58,892 nt of DNA from a virus: the IMG/VR virus record IMGVR_UViG_3300021962_000120, positions 1 to 58,892 of that record; one strand, 5' to 3'. The notes beneath the pieces were generated by a model. That model was not told the DNA's origin. It searched no databases and worked only from the letters and a program-made list of their open reading frames with translations. The translations under genes were made by a program, and so were the position numbers. Positions 16,847 to 27,800 of the stretch are shown piece by piece (the first letter of the stretch is position 1; each line of letters opens with the position of its first letter).

Positions 16847-16850
<4 letters not shown>
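14883..16850 (+). CDS. Large His-rich protein with C-terminal helical tag
   Basis: A 655-residue protein of unrecognised family, starting at GTG 14883 or ATG 14886. Residues 1-480 look folded, mostly helical and rich in His, Gln and Met. A Pro/Ser/Ala linker follows (about 545-585), and the protein ends with SMDKAMDDVMQIIKGG, a degenerate copy of the recurring helical motif (DNA about 16794-16844). No catalytic pattern was found. Position between the TerS-like gene and TerL and the tag suggest a role in head assembly or as an internal head protein. It overlaps both neighbours by 4 bases. Confidence 0.75.
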
Positions 16851-17875
<1,025 letters not shown>

Positions 17876-17879
17876 TACC

Positions 17880-19364
17880 GTGAGCGACATGGAGGAGTTT
17901 ATTCACGACATGGACAGGAAGATGTCTGCAAAGTCGTTTGAATACTTCTTCAAGGAAATCTTGGGCTTTGACTACTCCAACCACCACAGGTCGTGGGATG
18001 AAGGATTGGCAAACAACCGCTATTACTGCGTGAAAGCAAGTCGTGACCATGGCAAGTCTGTGTTCTTCATGTCTTACGCTTTGTGGATTGCGGCTTTCCA
18101 GCCGGGAAAGCACATCATGATTTTCTCGCACTCGTTGGAACAGACGCTTGAACACATGCGTTTTATTCGTCAAAACATTGAGAGCACGCCTTCCATTCGC
18201 TACCTCATTCCCGAAGGCCGACCTTGGCGAAAGACCTACTTTGAGTTCAGCAACGGTAGCCGTATCATGGCTAAGTCGGTGGGTGGTGGTACTCGTGGTT
18301 TCCACCCGAATGTTGTGTTGTGTGACGACATTCTGTGGGGTACAACGGGTACTGAACTTCAGCGTGCCGCAGACTGGTTTTACGGTGTCCTGCTTCCTGT
18401 TCTTCACCATTCGGGTCGTCTTATGATGGTGGGTACGCCGTTTTCGTACAACGACTTGTATTCGCAGTTGGAGCAGACCGAGACATTCCAAGTGGAGACA
18501 TACCCCGCCATCAACAAAGAAGGTGAAGCCCTGTGGCCGGAGCGATGGGATATAGAATCGCTTGACCAACGGAGACTTACCATGCCTGCTATCCAATTTT
18601 CCCGTGAATATCTATGCGAGCCTATTCACGATGTTGCCAGTATGTTTCCTCACAACATTTTAGAAAAAGCCCGCAACACTGACCTTGTGTTGATTGATAA
18701 GGCTGAAATGGAGTATGATGAAGAAGGTGAAGTAATAGGAGTGTTTGGCCAGCATTTTATTGGGTGGGACACCGCTATTGCATCGGACAAGAACGCTGAC
18801 TTTACCGCTATGACGGTTATGCGTATGCTACCGAATGAGGATGTCAAGCAAGTTGTTGGTATTGTACACGAGCGTGGTATGTCGGGGCTGGCACAGAAAA
18901 ATCAAATCATGATGCTCAATAACCGTTTTCAGCCCGAACTTATTGAATTAGAAGGCAACAACTTCCAGCGAATGTTTGAGGCTGAATTGATTGAAATGCG
19001 CCAAGACATTCCAATCAAGACTTTTATGACAACACGCACACGCAAGGAAAGCCTGTTCATGTCTCTCTTGATGGCCTTTGAGCAGGGCCGCATCCAAACT
19101 CCATACGGCGATAAGCGAAGCCGTGAGTTTACTCACAAATTAGAGACTGAACTCAACCGCTTTGGTATGCAAAAGAACGGTCGCTTGGAAAGCGTGGGTA
19201 CGCACGACGACTTAGCCATGTCACTTGCACTGGCTAATTGGGCCACTAAGGAGTTCAAAGGTGCTGTAGTTCTGCTTGACGATTTACTACCCGGTTTTGA
19301 TGAGTGGCTTCGTGACAAACCTCATCGCAATGATAATCCTGCTGATGGGTGGATGATTCCGTGA
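17880..19364 (+). CDS. terL: Terminase large subunit
   Basis: The 494-residue packaging motor. Numbering from GTG 17880, the ATPase half has Walker A ASRDHGKS (53-60), Walker B VVLCDD (145-150) and coupling motif MMVGTPF (182-188). The nuclease half has GWDTAIAS (D297), LIELEGNN (E358) and THDDLAM (D443/D444), the three acidic sites of the RNase H-like nuclease. It cuts concatemeric DNA and drives it through the portal into the prohead. Length is normal for the family. GTG is the only start that follows the previous stop, with AAGGGGTGA nearby. The genes around it are packaging and head genes. Confidence 0.96.
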   Translation: MSDMEEFIHDMDRKMSAKSFEYFFKEILGFDYSNHHRSWDEGLANNRYYCVKASRDHGKSVFFMSYALWIAAFQPGKHIMIFSHSLEQTLEHMRFIRQNIESTPSIRYLIPEGRPWRKTYFEFSNGSRIMAKSVGGGTRGFHPNVVLCDDILWGTTGTELQRAADWFYGVLLPVLHHSGRLMMVGTPFSYNDLYSQLEQTETFQVETYPAINKEGEALWPERWDIESLDQRRLTMPAIQFSREYLCEPIHDVASMFPHNILEKARNTDLVLIDKAEMEYDEEGEVIGVFGQHFIGWDTAIASDKNADFTAMTVMRMLPNEDVKQVVGIVHERGMSGLAQKNQIMMLNNRFQPELIELEGNNFQRMFEAELIEMRQDIPIKTFMTTRTRKESLFMSLLMAFEQGRIQTPYGDKRSREFTHKLETELNRFGMQKNGRLESVGTHDDLAMSLALANWATKEFKGAVVLLDDLLPGFDEWLRDKPHRNDNPADGWMIP

Positions 19365-19393
19365 TATTTCCGTTTAATGACTGGGGGTTTTGA

Positions 19394-19576
19394 ATGAACG
19401 GTTGCGAATGTGGTCACTGTGTTGGAATGGGCATCGCTTGGGATGCCCTCCAAAAGAAACTGTGTCCCGAAGGTAAAGCCGCCGCTAAACGGAAGTTCAA
19501 GGTGTACCCGTCTGCATACGCCAACGGTTGGGCTGTTCAATACTGTAAGGGTAAGTTTAGGGGGAAAAAGAAATGA
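19394..19576 (+). CDS. Small Cys-rich basic protein
   Basis: A 60-residue protein, MNGCECGHCVGMG at the start and KVYPSAYANGWAVQYCKGK near the end. The 'K-VYPSAYAN' phrase recurs in small proteins of many tailed phages and large DNA viruses whose function is unknown. Four Cys in the first half may bind a metal. It is the first of four very small genes that overlap head to tail (ATGA) between TerL and the LAGLIDADG gene. Confidence 0.75.
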   Translation: MNGCECGHCVGMGIAWDALQKKLCPEGKAAAKRKFKVYPSAYANGWAVQYCKGKFRGKKK

Positions 19577-19797
19577 AACCCTTTGATACTGCATGGCAGA
19601 TTTTGAAATCTGCTCTTCAGTACAGAGAAAATCCGTTTTATCCAGTTTATGGAGAAAGATGTCCAAAATGCGGTGGGCCGTTGTATTATCAAAAAGGTAG
19701 TGAAACAAAAGTTTGTGGTAACTTTGAATGTGGAAATGTAGTATATCCACAAGCACCACAAGAACCAGTTAATCCTTTTGCGGCGGTGAAAACATGA
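19573..19797 (+). CDS. Helical tag fused to a zinc ribbon
   Basis: A 74-residue protein. The N-terminus, MKPFDTAWQILKSAL, is a clear copy of the recurring helical motif. The rest is a zinc ribbon with CPKC, then CGNFEC about 17 residues later. It is the simplest member of the tagged set: one tag plus one small domain. It overlaps both neighbours by 4 bases. Confidence 0.8.
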   Translation: MKPFDTAWQILKSALQYRENPFYPVYGERCPKCGGPLYYQKGSETKVCGNFECGNVVYPQAPQEPVNPFAAVKT

Positions 19798-19997
19798 TGG
19801 ACTTTGATTATGTCATGGCTTTTCTCAAAGCAAAGCGTGATGCTCCTAACTACCGTGAGGCTACGGACAAGGAGATGAAGGCAAAGAAAAACTGTGGTAC
19901 ATGCAAAGCGTGGGACACAAAAACTGGTTACTGCAAGTGGTATGATTTCACCTGTAAGGCAGACCACATTTGCGATGCGTGGGTGAGGAAAGAATGA
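19794..19997 (+). CDS. Small Cys-rich protein with N-terminal helical tag
   Basis: A 67-residue protein with N-terminal MDFDYVMAFLKAKRD, a divergent copy of the recurring helical motif, then a compact Cys-rich module (CGTCKAW, GYCKWYDFTC and CDAWV) of a type common in small phage proteins and likely to bind zinc or an iron-sulphur cluster. It overlaps both neighbours (ATGA). Confidence 0.75.
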   Translation: MMDFDYVMAFLKAKRDAPNYREATDKEMKAKKNCGTCKAWDTKTGYCKWYDFTCKADHICDAWVRKE

Positions 19998-20392
19998 GCG
20001 ACCGTTGCACCTGCCACGATGTTCTTATTGTGAAGAACTTGAACCGATGGTTCAAGGAAAAGTGGGTGGATGTGTCCCGCAAGGACAAGGACGGCAAGCA
20101 CCCGCCTTGCGGTCGCTCTAAAGCCAACACTTCCAGCAAGGGTTACCCTAAGTGTCGCCCCAGTGTCAAAGTAAACGAAAAGACTCCAAAGACCAGCGGT
20201 TCTATGAGCGAGGGTCAAAAGCGTGCGGCCACGAAACGCAAGCGAGCCAAGAAGCAAGGCGTGGGTGGCAAACCAACGGTGGTGAAAGCAATGAAAGACG
20301 AAAAAGAAATGAAAGGCAAAAAAGGTATGGTGATGGTGATTGCGGTCACGGCCAAACCAAAGAAAGTCGGTGTTAAAGGCAAAAAGGATTAA
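19994..20392 (+). CDS. Small basic protein of a widespread phage/large-virus family (DUF5872-like)
   Basis: A 132-residue protein taking ATG 19994, which overlaps the previous stop; the longer open frame from 19970 is less likely. The conserved core reads WFKEKWVDVSRK, PPCGRSKA, YPKCRPSVKVN and MSEGQKRAATKRKRA, a pattern seen in many viruses infecting all domains, whose function I do not know. The C-terminal 55 residues are Lys-rich, suggesting nucleic-acid binding. Confidence 0.75.
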   Translation: MSDRCTCHDVLIVKNLNRWFKEKWVDVSRKDKDGKHPPCGRSKANTSSKGYPKCRPSVKVNEKTPKTSGSMSEGQKRAATKRKRAKKQGVGGKPTVVKAMKDEKEMKGKKGMVMVIAVTAKPKKVGVKGKKD

Positions 20393-20396
20393 ATGA

Positions 20397-21713
20397 GTGG
20401 TCAATCCAGTGGTCATTATGTGGGGGAGTCTGTTTATCGGTGACGAGTACGATGTGCCGTTGCAGGTTGCAGACGACTTTTCCCACGATGTATTGAAAAG
20501 TTTGGCTCAACATCCCTATTTTCAACCTAACCAAGTGCCACTTGTTTTTGTTAAAAACGATTCATCAGTAAAAGACAATATATCATCATTTTCAGTAAAT
20601 GGTGATGGATGGTTTGAAACCAAATACGGTACTGATGCTAACACTATTATTCGTATGTGTCGCAAAATGCGCCGACATGACAAAGCGTTTCGGGAAGAGT
20701 ATGACGGTATCATCAAAGACATACGCCGTGTAAAAGCCATGGAAATTGATTTGACAATCAAATCTCTTACATGGGCAAACGGTATGGAAGATGTTATACG
20801 CAACATTGGTCTTGATGACCGCTCTCTCAAAGCATTGCGTAAGTTTGGTGAATCAAGAAGTACCAGTTTGCAAAAAGCCTGCCAACAATACCTTAAGGCA
20901 ATTACTGTATTGCAACACCTTAACGACAAGTTAGATTGGGACACTATAGACCAACAAAATTGGGTTGATGCTAACGAAATGAAAAAGGATGCTCAAACAA
21001 TGTGGAAAAATACCTTACATCAAATTGATAATTTGAAAAAAACGGACATAGCCGCACTTGAATATGCATCAAAATTACTTGAAGTAGAAGGTGCTTTAGG
21101 AAGTCAAGAAATTGTGCGTAGGGGTTATAATATCCTTAACAAATCTATGACGGCTGGAAAAATGAGTTCACTTCTCAAAATGTATGGTGAAGAAGTAGAT
21201 GTGTACAAAGGAAGTGAACGGCACACATATGTGAAAAAGGGTACAAACGGTTTCATTGTTAAGGATATTTGGGCATACACGGCTGGTTTTGTTGATGCTG
21301 ATGGAAGCATTTTCATTTCCGAGCGTGGTGACCCTCGTGTAACCATTGTAGCCAGCGGTGAAAATGGGAAAATACATTGCGAGGAATTGCAAAAAATGAT
21401 TGGATGTGGGCGTTTAGTCTCCGACCAAAAGTTGGCCAAAAACACCATCAAACCTGTTCATCGGCTTATTTTTTCTTCAAAGGACGACATTCGTGATATT
21501 CTCAAAGGAGTGCTTCCACATCTTAAACTTAAATCGTTGCAGGCAAAGGCTGTTTTGAATTACATTGAGGAAAAAGATTCTATGCGAAAAACAGAATTGT
21601 ACCAATTGGTAACATACAACAATTGGAAAGAGCATAAAAACAAAGCCGCTTCTCTTCTTGATAAGTGGGGCATCAATGCTGACACGATAGGCGTATATGC
21701 GGAGGGATTATGA
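20397..21713 (+). CDS. Unknown domain fused to a LAGLIDADG homing endonuclease
   Basis: A 438-residue protein. Residues 1-280 are helical and of unrecognised family (an alternative start is ATG 20418). Residues about 288-438 form a LAGLIDADG domain with the active-site helix YTAGFVDADGSI (294-305, with the catalytic acid in DADG), followed by the usual beta strands and a KSLQAKAVL second helix. One motif is present, so it would act as a dimer. LAGLIDADG enzymes cut DNA at specific sites and spread their own gene. The domain runs to the C-terminus without intein splice motifs, so it is a fusion and not an intein. It sits between TerL and portal and ends with ATGA overlap. Confidence 0.85.
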   Translation: MVNPVVIMWGSLFIGDEYDVPLQVADDFSHDVLKSLAQHPYFQPNQVPLVFVKNDSSVKDNISSFSVNGDGWFETKYGTDANTIIRMCRKMRRHDKAFREEYDGIIKDIRRVKAMEIDLTIKSLTWANGMEDVIRNIGLDDRSLKALRKFGESRSTSLQKACQQYLKAITVLQHLNDKLDWDTIDQQNWVDANEMKKDAQTMWKNTLHQIDNLKKTDIAALEYASKLLEVEGALGSQEIVRRGYNILNKSMTAGKMSSLLKMYGEEVDVYKGSERHTYVKKGTNGFIVKDIWAYTAGFVDADGSIFISERGDPRVTIVASGENGKIHCEELQKMIGCGRLVSDQKLAKNTIKPVHRLIFSSKDDIRDILKGVLPHLKLKSLQAKAVLNYIEEKDSMRKTELYQLVTYNNWKEHKNKAASLLDKWGINADTIGVYAEGL

Positions 21714-23494
21714 TGGCAGATGATGACAGCAGAATCTCTCGTTTTCTTTCTGCTCTTGGTAGTCCATTTCGGCGTAAAGAATCACCTACTCCTACTATGC
21801 CGCTTTGGACAAGCGGTATTCAAGAGCCAGTTATGGCTCAAGGTATCACCATTCCTGCTCTTTATGCTGTAAGCAATGAATCGTTGATTTTGCGTACTGT
21901 GCTTGCAAAATTGCGTCAAGAAATGTTTCGCCGTGGTTATTATTGGGAAAAGAAGTTTGCACGCAAATGTACAGTATGTGACGAAGAATACCAAAGTGAA
22001 GTAGAATCTTGTGCTGAGTGCGGCGGCTCAGTTCGTAAACCGGATATTGATGAATTGACTTATCCCAAGTGGCTTCTCAAGCAAGAAAACAGCATGGAAC
22101 AATCGTTTCTCCATGTAATGAATGAAATTGAAAGTGACCTCAACATTGTAGATGACGCTTTTTTAATTCTCGTAAAAGAGTATTTTATTGACCCACAAAG
22201 CAAAGAAGTAGCATTTTACCGAGTCAAAGAAATTATGCGTGGTGACCCCATTTTTATGCGTATTGTTGCTGACAAGCGTGGTGTGCGTGGTGGCCGTTAT
22301 CGCATTTGTTTAATTCATCGTGATGAAGTTAAAACACATGCTGAAGATGAAACTTGTGAACAATGTGGTGCTGAATTGCAAGATGTTCATTATGTGAACA
22401 TGGCAGGCAGTGGTAAAACACAATACTTTGCAGAAGGTGAAGTATTACATTTAAGCAAGTATATGCCTTCTAAGTTGTATGGTCGCTCGCCTGTTAATAC
22501 AATGTGGCGACAAGCCATGACGCTTACAGCCATGGACAATTACATTTACACAGCATATCAAAAACGAAGAATGCCAAAAGGCATTGTATCAGTTACTACA
22601 GATAATTTGGAATCCATGAAGTCTTTTTGGAAGGCTGTGGATGAAAAAATGGAGCGTGACCCTCATTATGTACCAAAGGTCGGTATTGAGTCGGCTACAG
22701 GACGAGGTGGTGTAAATTGGGTTAAGTTCATGGACACGCTGGAAGAGATGCAGTATATTGCGGTGCGTGACGAAATACGAAATCGTATGGCCGCTTTTTA
22801 TGGCGTATCTTCAGTGTTCATGGTAGATAGCGGTAAATCGGGTGGACTCAACAATGAAGGTATGCAAATACTGGTAACAAACCGAGCCGTAGAGTTTGGA
22901 CAAAAAGTGTACACTGAAGTCTTGTTTCCACGAATGCTTAAACAATTGAATGTTAATGATTGGAAACTTACGCTTTATCCAAACGAAGAAGAAGATGAAA
23001 TTACACGCCTACGCCGTGATGAACAAGAACTCAATGTGGCGCAACGCATGGCTCAATTGGGCTTTATGCCCGAACTCATTGAGGACACGGCTAACCGAGA
23101 CATCCGTTTCACTTACAAGCGTCCCCCACCTCCTCAACCACAGCAAGGCGCACCTCCCGGCGGAGCACCTCCCGGTATGCCACCCGGTATGCCACCCGGT
23201 GGCGGTATGCCACCCGGTATGCCACCCGGTATGCCACCCGGTGGCGGTATGCCACCAATGATGGGAGCAGGGCCACAAATGCCACCGCAGTTGGCACAGC
23301 AAATTATGCCTCCCCCACAACCCGGTGGTCAAGGGATTGGTTTGCGAAACCGTGGGCCTGCGGCACCGGAACGGCGAAATAGTATGGGAAGTGGCGCACC
23401 ATTTAGCAATGTTCAACAACGAGGGCCACCGCTTTCTATGCAACAAAACTTGAGCAATGCACTACTTAACGCTCGTCGCCCCCGTGGGCAGTAA
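21710..23494 (+). CDS. Portal protein with embedded zinc sites
   Basis: A 594-residue portal, the dodecameric ring at the packaging vertex. The core shows typical portal signs: an LHLSKYMPSKLYGRSPVNTM segment, long helices after it, and a clip/stem part (AVRDEIRNRMAAFYGVSSVF). Two metal sites are inserted: C87xxC90 with C101xxC104, and C200 with H203 plus C216xxC219. The C-terminal 110 residues are Pro/Gly/Met-rich and disordered, with repeated GMPPGMPPGGG. The usual HK97-type portal is shorter and lacks zinc sites. Position after TerL and before the protease and capsid genes supports the call. Confidence 0.88.
   Translation: MMADDDSRISRFLSALGSPFRRKESPTPTMPLWTSGIQEPVMAQGITIPALYAVSNESLILRTVLAKLRQEMFRRGYYWEKKFARKCTVCDEEYQSEVESCAECGGSVRKPDIDELTYPKWLLKQENSMEQSFLHVMNEIESDLNIVDDAFLILVKEYFIDPQSKEVAFYRVKEIMRGDPIFMRIVADKRGVRGGRYRICLIHRDEVKTHAEDETCEQCGAELQDVHYVNMAGSGKTQYFAEGEVLHLSKYMPSKLYGRSPVNTMWRQAMTLTAMDNYIYTAYQKRRMPKGIVSVTTDNLESMKSFWKAVDEKMERDPHYVPKVGIESATGRGGVNWVKFMDTLEEMQYIAVRDEIRNRMAAFYGVSSVFMVDSGKSGGLNNEGMQILVTNRAVEFGQKVYTEVLFPRMLKQLNVNDWKLTLYPNEEEDEITRLRRDEQELNVAQRMAQLGFMPELIEDTANRDIRFTYKRPPPPQPQQGAPPGGAPPGMPPGMPPGGGMPPGMPPGMPPGGGMPPMMGAGPQMPPQLAQQIMPPPQPGGQGIGLRNRGPAAPERRNSMGSGAPFSNVQQRGPPLSMQQNLSNALLNARRPRGQ
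23171..23257. repeat. Tandem repeat encoding GMPPGMPPGGG
   Basis: GGTATGCCACCC is repeated, interrupted by GGTGGC, inside the disordered C-terminal tail of the portal gene. Confidence 0.8.
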
Positions 23495-23540
23495 CGCTCT
23501 TAAAGTTGAACGATATGAGACAGACATAGCAGGGATTAAC

Positions 23541-23888
23541 ATGGACTTGTTGAAAATGCACCCGATGGCCCGAAAAATGGAACAAGCAAACAAGGCTTTT
23601 CTTAATGCTCTTGAAAATGGTGATGGCCATATGGCTAAGCAATATCTTTCGGAAGTACAAAAGTTGAGTGACTTTTTGGCTGATGATTTGCACCAAGAAA
23701 TTGTTAAATCCGATGTAGTTACTCCTCAAGGCCCACGAGACATTTTCGCTGGCGGCGTTCCTGTGTTGAAAATGGAAGCACCTGCTGAAAAGACCAACAT
23801 TGAGGGTTCTCGCCTTGGTTTTATGTCCTCTTCTCGCCACAACCCACAATACAAGCGAAGCGCAGGTTCCTACGGTCGTAAGGTTTGA
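23541..23888 (+). CDS. Small helical protein after the portal
   Basis: A 115-residue protein if it starts at ATG 23541 (MDLLKMHPMARKME), preceded by AGGGA at 23531-23535. The frame is open upstream to 23457 inside the portal gene, but that longer form lacks a ribosome site. The N-terminal half is helical (EQANKAFLNALENGDGHMAK), the C-terminal part basic and extended. No family was recognised. It is likely a head or scaffold-related protein by position. Confidence 0.6.
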   Translation: MDLLKMHPMARKMEQANKAFLNALENGDGHMAKQYLSEVQKLSDFLADDLHQEIVKSDVVTPQGPRDIFAGGVPVLKMEAPAEKTNIEGSRLGFMSSSRHNPQYKRSAGSYGRKV

Positions 23889-23897
23889 GGTGAGTTA

Positions 23898-24239
23898 ATG
23901 ACTGAATCCTCAAATGCCGAGCAATTGATTGGTGTTCTCATCAACAAAATGGAGTCCATGGACTCTAATCTTATGCTCCTTAAGGCGGAAAACGAGGCTC
24001 TCAAAAATCTCATTAACAACCCACAACGCCTTCTTCGCAAAATGGGGCTTGTGAGTGTAAGCACCCCCTTTACTACCGATTTGCAAATTGACCCATTCCG
24101 TGGTGACATGGAACTTAACAGTAGTGCATTGCTCAAGAGCCAGCCCGGTTTTGGCACCATGAGCAACGAAGATATTCACGCCATGTCGTGGGAAGATATT
24201 CACGAAATGGCTAACAGTGCAAAGGAGGCAGTACAATGA
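23898..24239 (+). CDS. Small coiled-coil protein sharing a C-terminal tag with the scaffold
   Basis: A 113-residue protein. A coiled-coil stretch (MDSNLMLLKAENEALKNLI) is followed by a linker and a C-terminus reading MSNEDIHAMSWEDIHEMANS. That last segment matches the end of the protease-scaffold protein (STQDLANMGWDEVHALAQRT), so the two may bind the same partner. The ribosome site GAGGTGA overlaps the previous stop. It may be a minor scaffold or chaperone; this is inference from the shared tail. Confidence 0.7.
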   Translation: MTESSNAEQLIGVLINKMESMDSNLMLLKAENEALKNLINNPQRLLRKMGLVSVSTPFTTDLQIDPFRGDMELNSSALLKSQPGFGTMSNEDIHAMSWEDIHEMANSAKEAVQ

Positions 24240-24805
24240 AACCCCGCCCAGTTGAAAATGGATATTTAGCAAAAGCCATTGAACTTGAACAACGCCTTGA
24301 GCGAATTGAAAAGGCCAAGTGTGATTGCGGCAAAGAGCCTTGTGAGTGCAAAGACTGTCCAAAGTGCGGTTCTAAAATGAACAAGATGGGTTGCATGAAG
24401 ATGGGTTGCGGCGGCAAAATGGAAAAAGCCGAACCGGGATTCAAGCCCGAAAAAATCACGGACATCAATCCTTCTTTCCACGCCGAGTCGGGTGGACAAA
24501 CCAAGAGTGGTTACTTCACCACCAACGGGCGCACCATTGAGACTGAGGATGCGCCAAAGAAAAAGAAGCCAAAGGAAGCAACCAACATGGAGCAACTTGG
24601 CTCTCGCATGAACCCTCACGAGGGTAGCGGCGTTGAGCGTGAAGAAGGTGAGTCGCCCGTTAAGAAAATGAATCCAAGAGCGGCTATGCGAGAAAGTGGC
24701 GCACCAGTGATGTGTGGGCTTTGCGGCGGCACTCAGCGAACAGGGTGCTTGCTCCACGAGGGTGGTATGGATTTGCACGCTTGCCCACAGTTTAAGCCGC
24801 TATGA
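24236..24805 (+). CDS. Cys-rich small protein
   Basis: A 189-residue protein beginning with a helical stretch (AIELEQRLERIEKA) and a dense Cys region (CDCGKEPCECKDCPKCG), which could bind two metal ions. A polar, probably disordered middle and a second cluster (CGLCGGTQRTGC, later HACPQF) follow. The start has a strong AAAGGAGG just upstream and overlaps the previous stop by 4 bases. No family was recognised. Confidence 0.65.
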   Translation: MKPRPVENGYLAKAIELEQRLERIEKAKCDCGKEPCECKDCPKCGSKMNKMGCMKMGCGGKMEKAEPGFKPEKITDINPSFHAESGGQTKSGYFTTNGRTIETEDAPKKKKPKEATNMEQLGSRMNPHEGSGVEREEGESPVKKMNPRAAMRESGAPVMCGLCGGTQRTGCLLHEGGMDLHACPQFKPL

Positions 24806-27800
24806 TTGGCGGTGAGGACATGGATGACCACTTCTATGTGTGTAGCAACGAGTTGCTAAAATCATTGAACGATGGTCTTGACCTTCGCACTGCGGCGGCT
24901 GAATACATTCTTGCGTTTGAAAACCTTCACACGCTTCCCACTGAGCCGCTGTTCAAGTCGTTGAAAGCAACGGCTGAAATGGTGCTTAAAGCAGAAGAAG
25001 AAAGCAGTGTTGATGTGGAAAAGGACTACCATTTTCCCGAAGGTATCGGTTACATGTTTGCTTTGCAACACACGCACGGCGAGCCGACCAACCATGTATG
25101 GAAAGACGGCCTTCAATCCCCTACTAATCCTAAAAACCGACATGCGGTGTGGCCGTATTATCAACCCAAAGACGGTGCTCATCCATACCAACGCCACCAT
25201 TTTCCCTTCCATGAAGTGAACCACCCTCTTCTTCGTACCAACGCCGTGACGGGCACACCTGCTTATGTGGAGATGCTACGCAATTGGGCATTAGGTGGCC
25301 ACAGTGAAAAAGAAAAGGAAATGGAAAAACAATTCTTTGATACGCTTGGTAAGAAACATCCGTTGGTTGGTGGGTTTCAACAAGGAGAAGGAAAAAAGGT
25401 CAATATCATTGGTGATACCCGACCAAACGGTACACTTCTTCATCATCAACATGACCTGTACGAGCGAGATTATTTCCGATGGTTAAAGCAAAACAATAAA
25501 CGGCAAGAGGAGTTGTTGGCTGAAGGTATGACCAATGCTGAAATGAAAGAGCAACTTCGCAAAGAACACTTTGCTGACCGAGCCGCTATGTGGGAGGCTG
25601 ATGAAGATAACAACATGGTGCTGGATGACAAATACGAGGAACACCCAACCCGACTTGGACATCTCGGCTACATGCTTGGCCTTGAGTGGTTCAGTCCCGA
25701 AGAACGCAGTGCTATTGTCAATCACATTGACGAAAAAGGGCTTGACAAGCATGATTTGATTACCCTGCCTAACGGTGAAAAGTTTCCTTCTGCTCGCCTT
25801 AAGTACAACGCTCTTATGCGAATGACACCCGAAATGAACTGGGCTATTCGCCCTATGACCATGATGGGTCGTAACGCTCATTACCATCAAGAAAACAACG
25901 ATAACGATTACACCAAAGGTGAAGAAGGTATGTTCCTTCAACAAGCGTTGGGTCGTCTTTCTCACGAGCCTTTAGATGAGTTTGATAATAAGTCAATTGC
26001 CAGCCACATTCAAGAAGCCATACGGGACAATTACGGGGCTGATAAGCGAATGAAGTATTTGCCTCGCCTTAACATTCACAAAGAACCAATGAAAGAAATG
26101 TCGTATGATGAATTGTTTGATGCTTCCCGTATTCATTTCAAGGGTAAAGAGCGAGGACTGGAAAAGGTAAGAATGTCCAAAGATGACTTGTTATATTTGG
26201 CTGGCTATGACCCTAAAACACGAGAGTTGCTTACTGACCATCCATTGTACGGTAAGTTAGAGGAACCAATTGTAGATGCTGGTATGATTGATTACATAGA
26301 AGCGGTTGCAAAAACACAATCTTCATTGCATCGTCAAATCAAAGACATTCGTAATCATCGTGCTTTTTTCACCTCACCACACGGCCCACATCCCGATGAA
26401 GAAAAACCCAAATACTGGCAAGAACATGAAAATGGATTTACATATGGGCCGGGTCATTTTTGGGCTTCGCCATTTCAAAGTACAGGTGGTGCTGGAACTA
26501 ATCTTGCTACATACCACGAAATCTTGAACGCTACACACGCTAACGAAGAAGGTGTATCGCCGTTTAATGAATTAACAGAAAGCCGAGACAATTACATTCA
26601 ACCAAGTGAACTAAACAGAACGCTTGCTCATCATTTCATGCCTCTACGATTGCAAAGCATAGGGGAAGCAACACAAGATGGAAAGTATGTCAAGTTTAAT
26701 TACAACTCAAGTGCAGAACACTTGCAAAACCTGTTGTCACCGTTTGGTACATCAAAGAAACACCCAAACACAGAAGGGGCCACCAATAAAAACAACTACA
26801 CTGAACACAAATCATCTCTCAATCCACAATACGAATACAACATAAGACATCTTTCGGAAAACGAGTTAAAAAATAAGTTTGTAGGTAAGTTTTTGCGAAG
26901 CATGGCGTTTCCACACACAGTGGTACCTACACAGCATGTTGGGGGCTACACGGCCTACGGAGCATCACCATCCGATTCTCGTAGTCATGTTAATGCCATT
27001 CTTGCACATAACATGGAAACGCTTGGTGGGCGCATGTTTCACCCCAATACACCAGCAAAAAAATCATTTTCCAGTGCTGAGGATTGGATGCGTGGCGATG
27101 AGTCGGCCAGTGGTGGAACGACTCGTGAAGAGTTCAAAGATTTCATGCGTTGGGGTGGACAAAGCGGTTTTTCTTTTGATTCAATGAAAAACCGTGTTCT
27201 TGATAACCCTTCAATGAATCATGCAATGATGGCAATTACCAACGCATCAAAGATTCTTGGAACACAAAATCCAAAGGCTATTTTGGACTACCTGCACAAC
27301 GAAGAAAATCACGATGAGTTAAACAAGATTTTGTTAGACAGGCAACTTGGAGAGTTTGATAAAACAAAATTAAACGATGGGATTGACACTGTGATTCAAA
27401 ACATGAATCAAGAGATTCAAACAGCCAAGAAAAATCAAAAGACAAAAACCACAATAGCGGCTGGTGAGGCTGACGCTGTAGCACGCTTTTTGCAATTTGG
27501 TGGTATGTTGCCTGCATCTCAAAAAGAAGATGAACTGCTTGAAGAAGTGGAAATGCTCAATGAACGGTTAATGGAAGAGCAAGTTGCTGGTACTCCGTTT
27601 GAAGAACTTCTTCCAATGAGAGAACAATTACGACAAGCAACTCAACGATTAGAACAATTACAGGCGCAAGCGGCTATCAAAAAACCAACAACACATTGGG
27701 AAATAGACCAAAGGCGACTTGAGCAACTTCACAAAGGACATCGCCAAACTGTTGCACAAGTAGCACGGGACATTATTCTTCCAAAATATCTTGAGCATGA

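Noticed and set aside
20393-20443. 16-residue frame starting at ATG 20393
   Set aside because: It is very short, overlaps the start of the LAGLIDADG fusion gene and has no recognisable content.
21255-21713. Intein in the gene at 20397
   Set aside because: The LAGLIDADG domain runs to the C-terminus; there is no terminal His-Asn, no downstream extein and no N-terminal splice Cys/Ser block.
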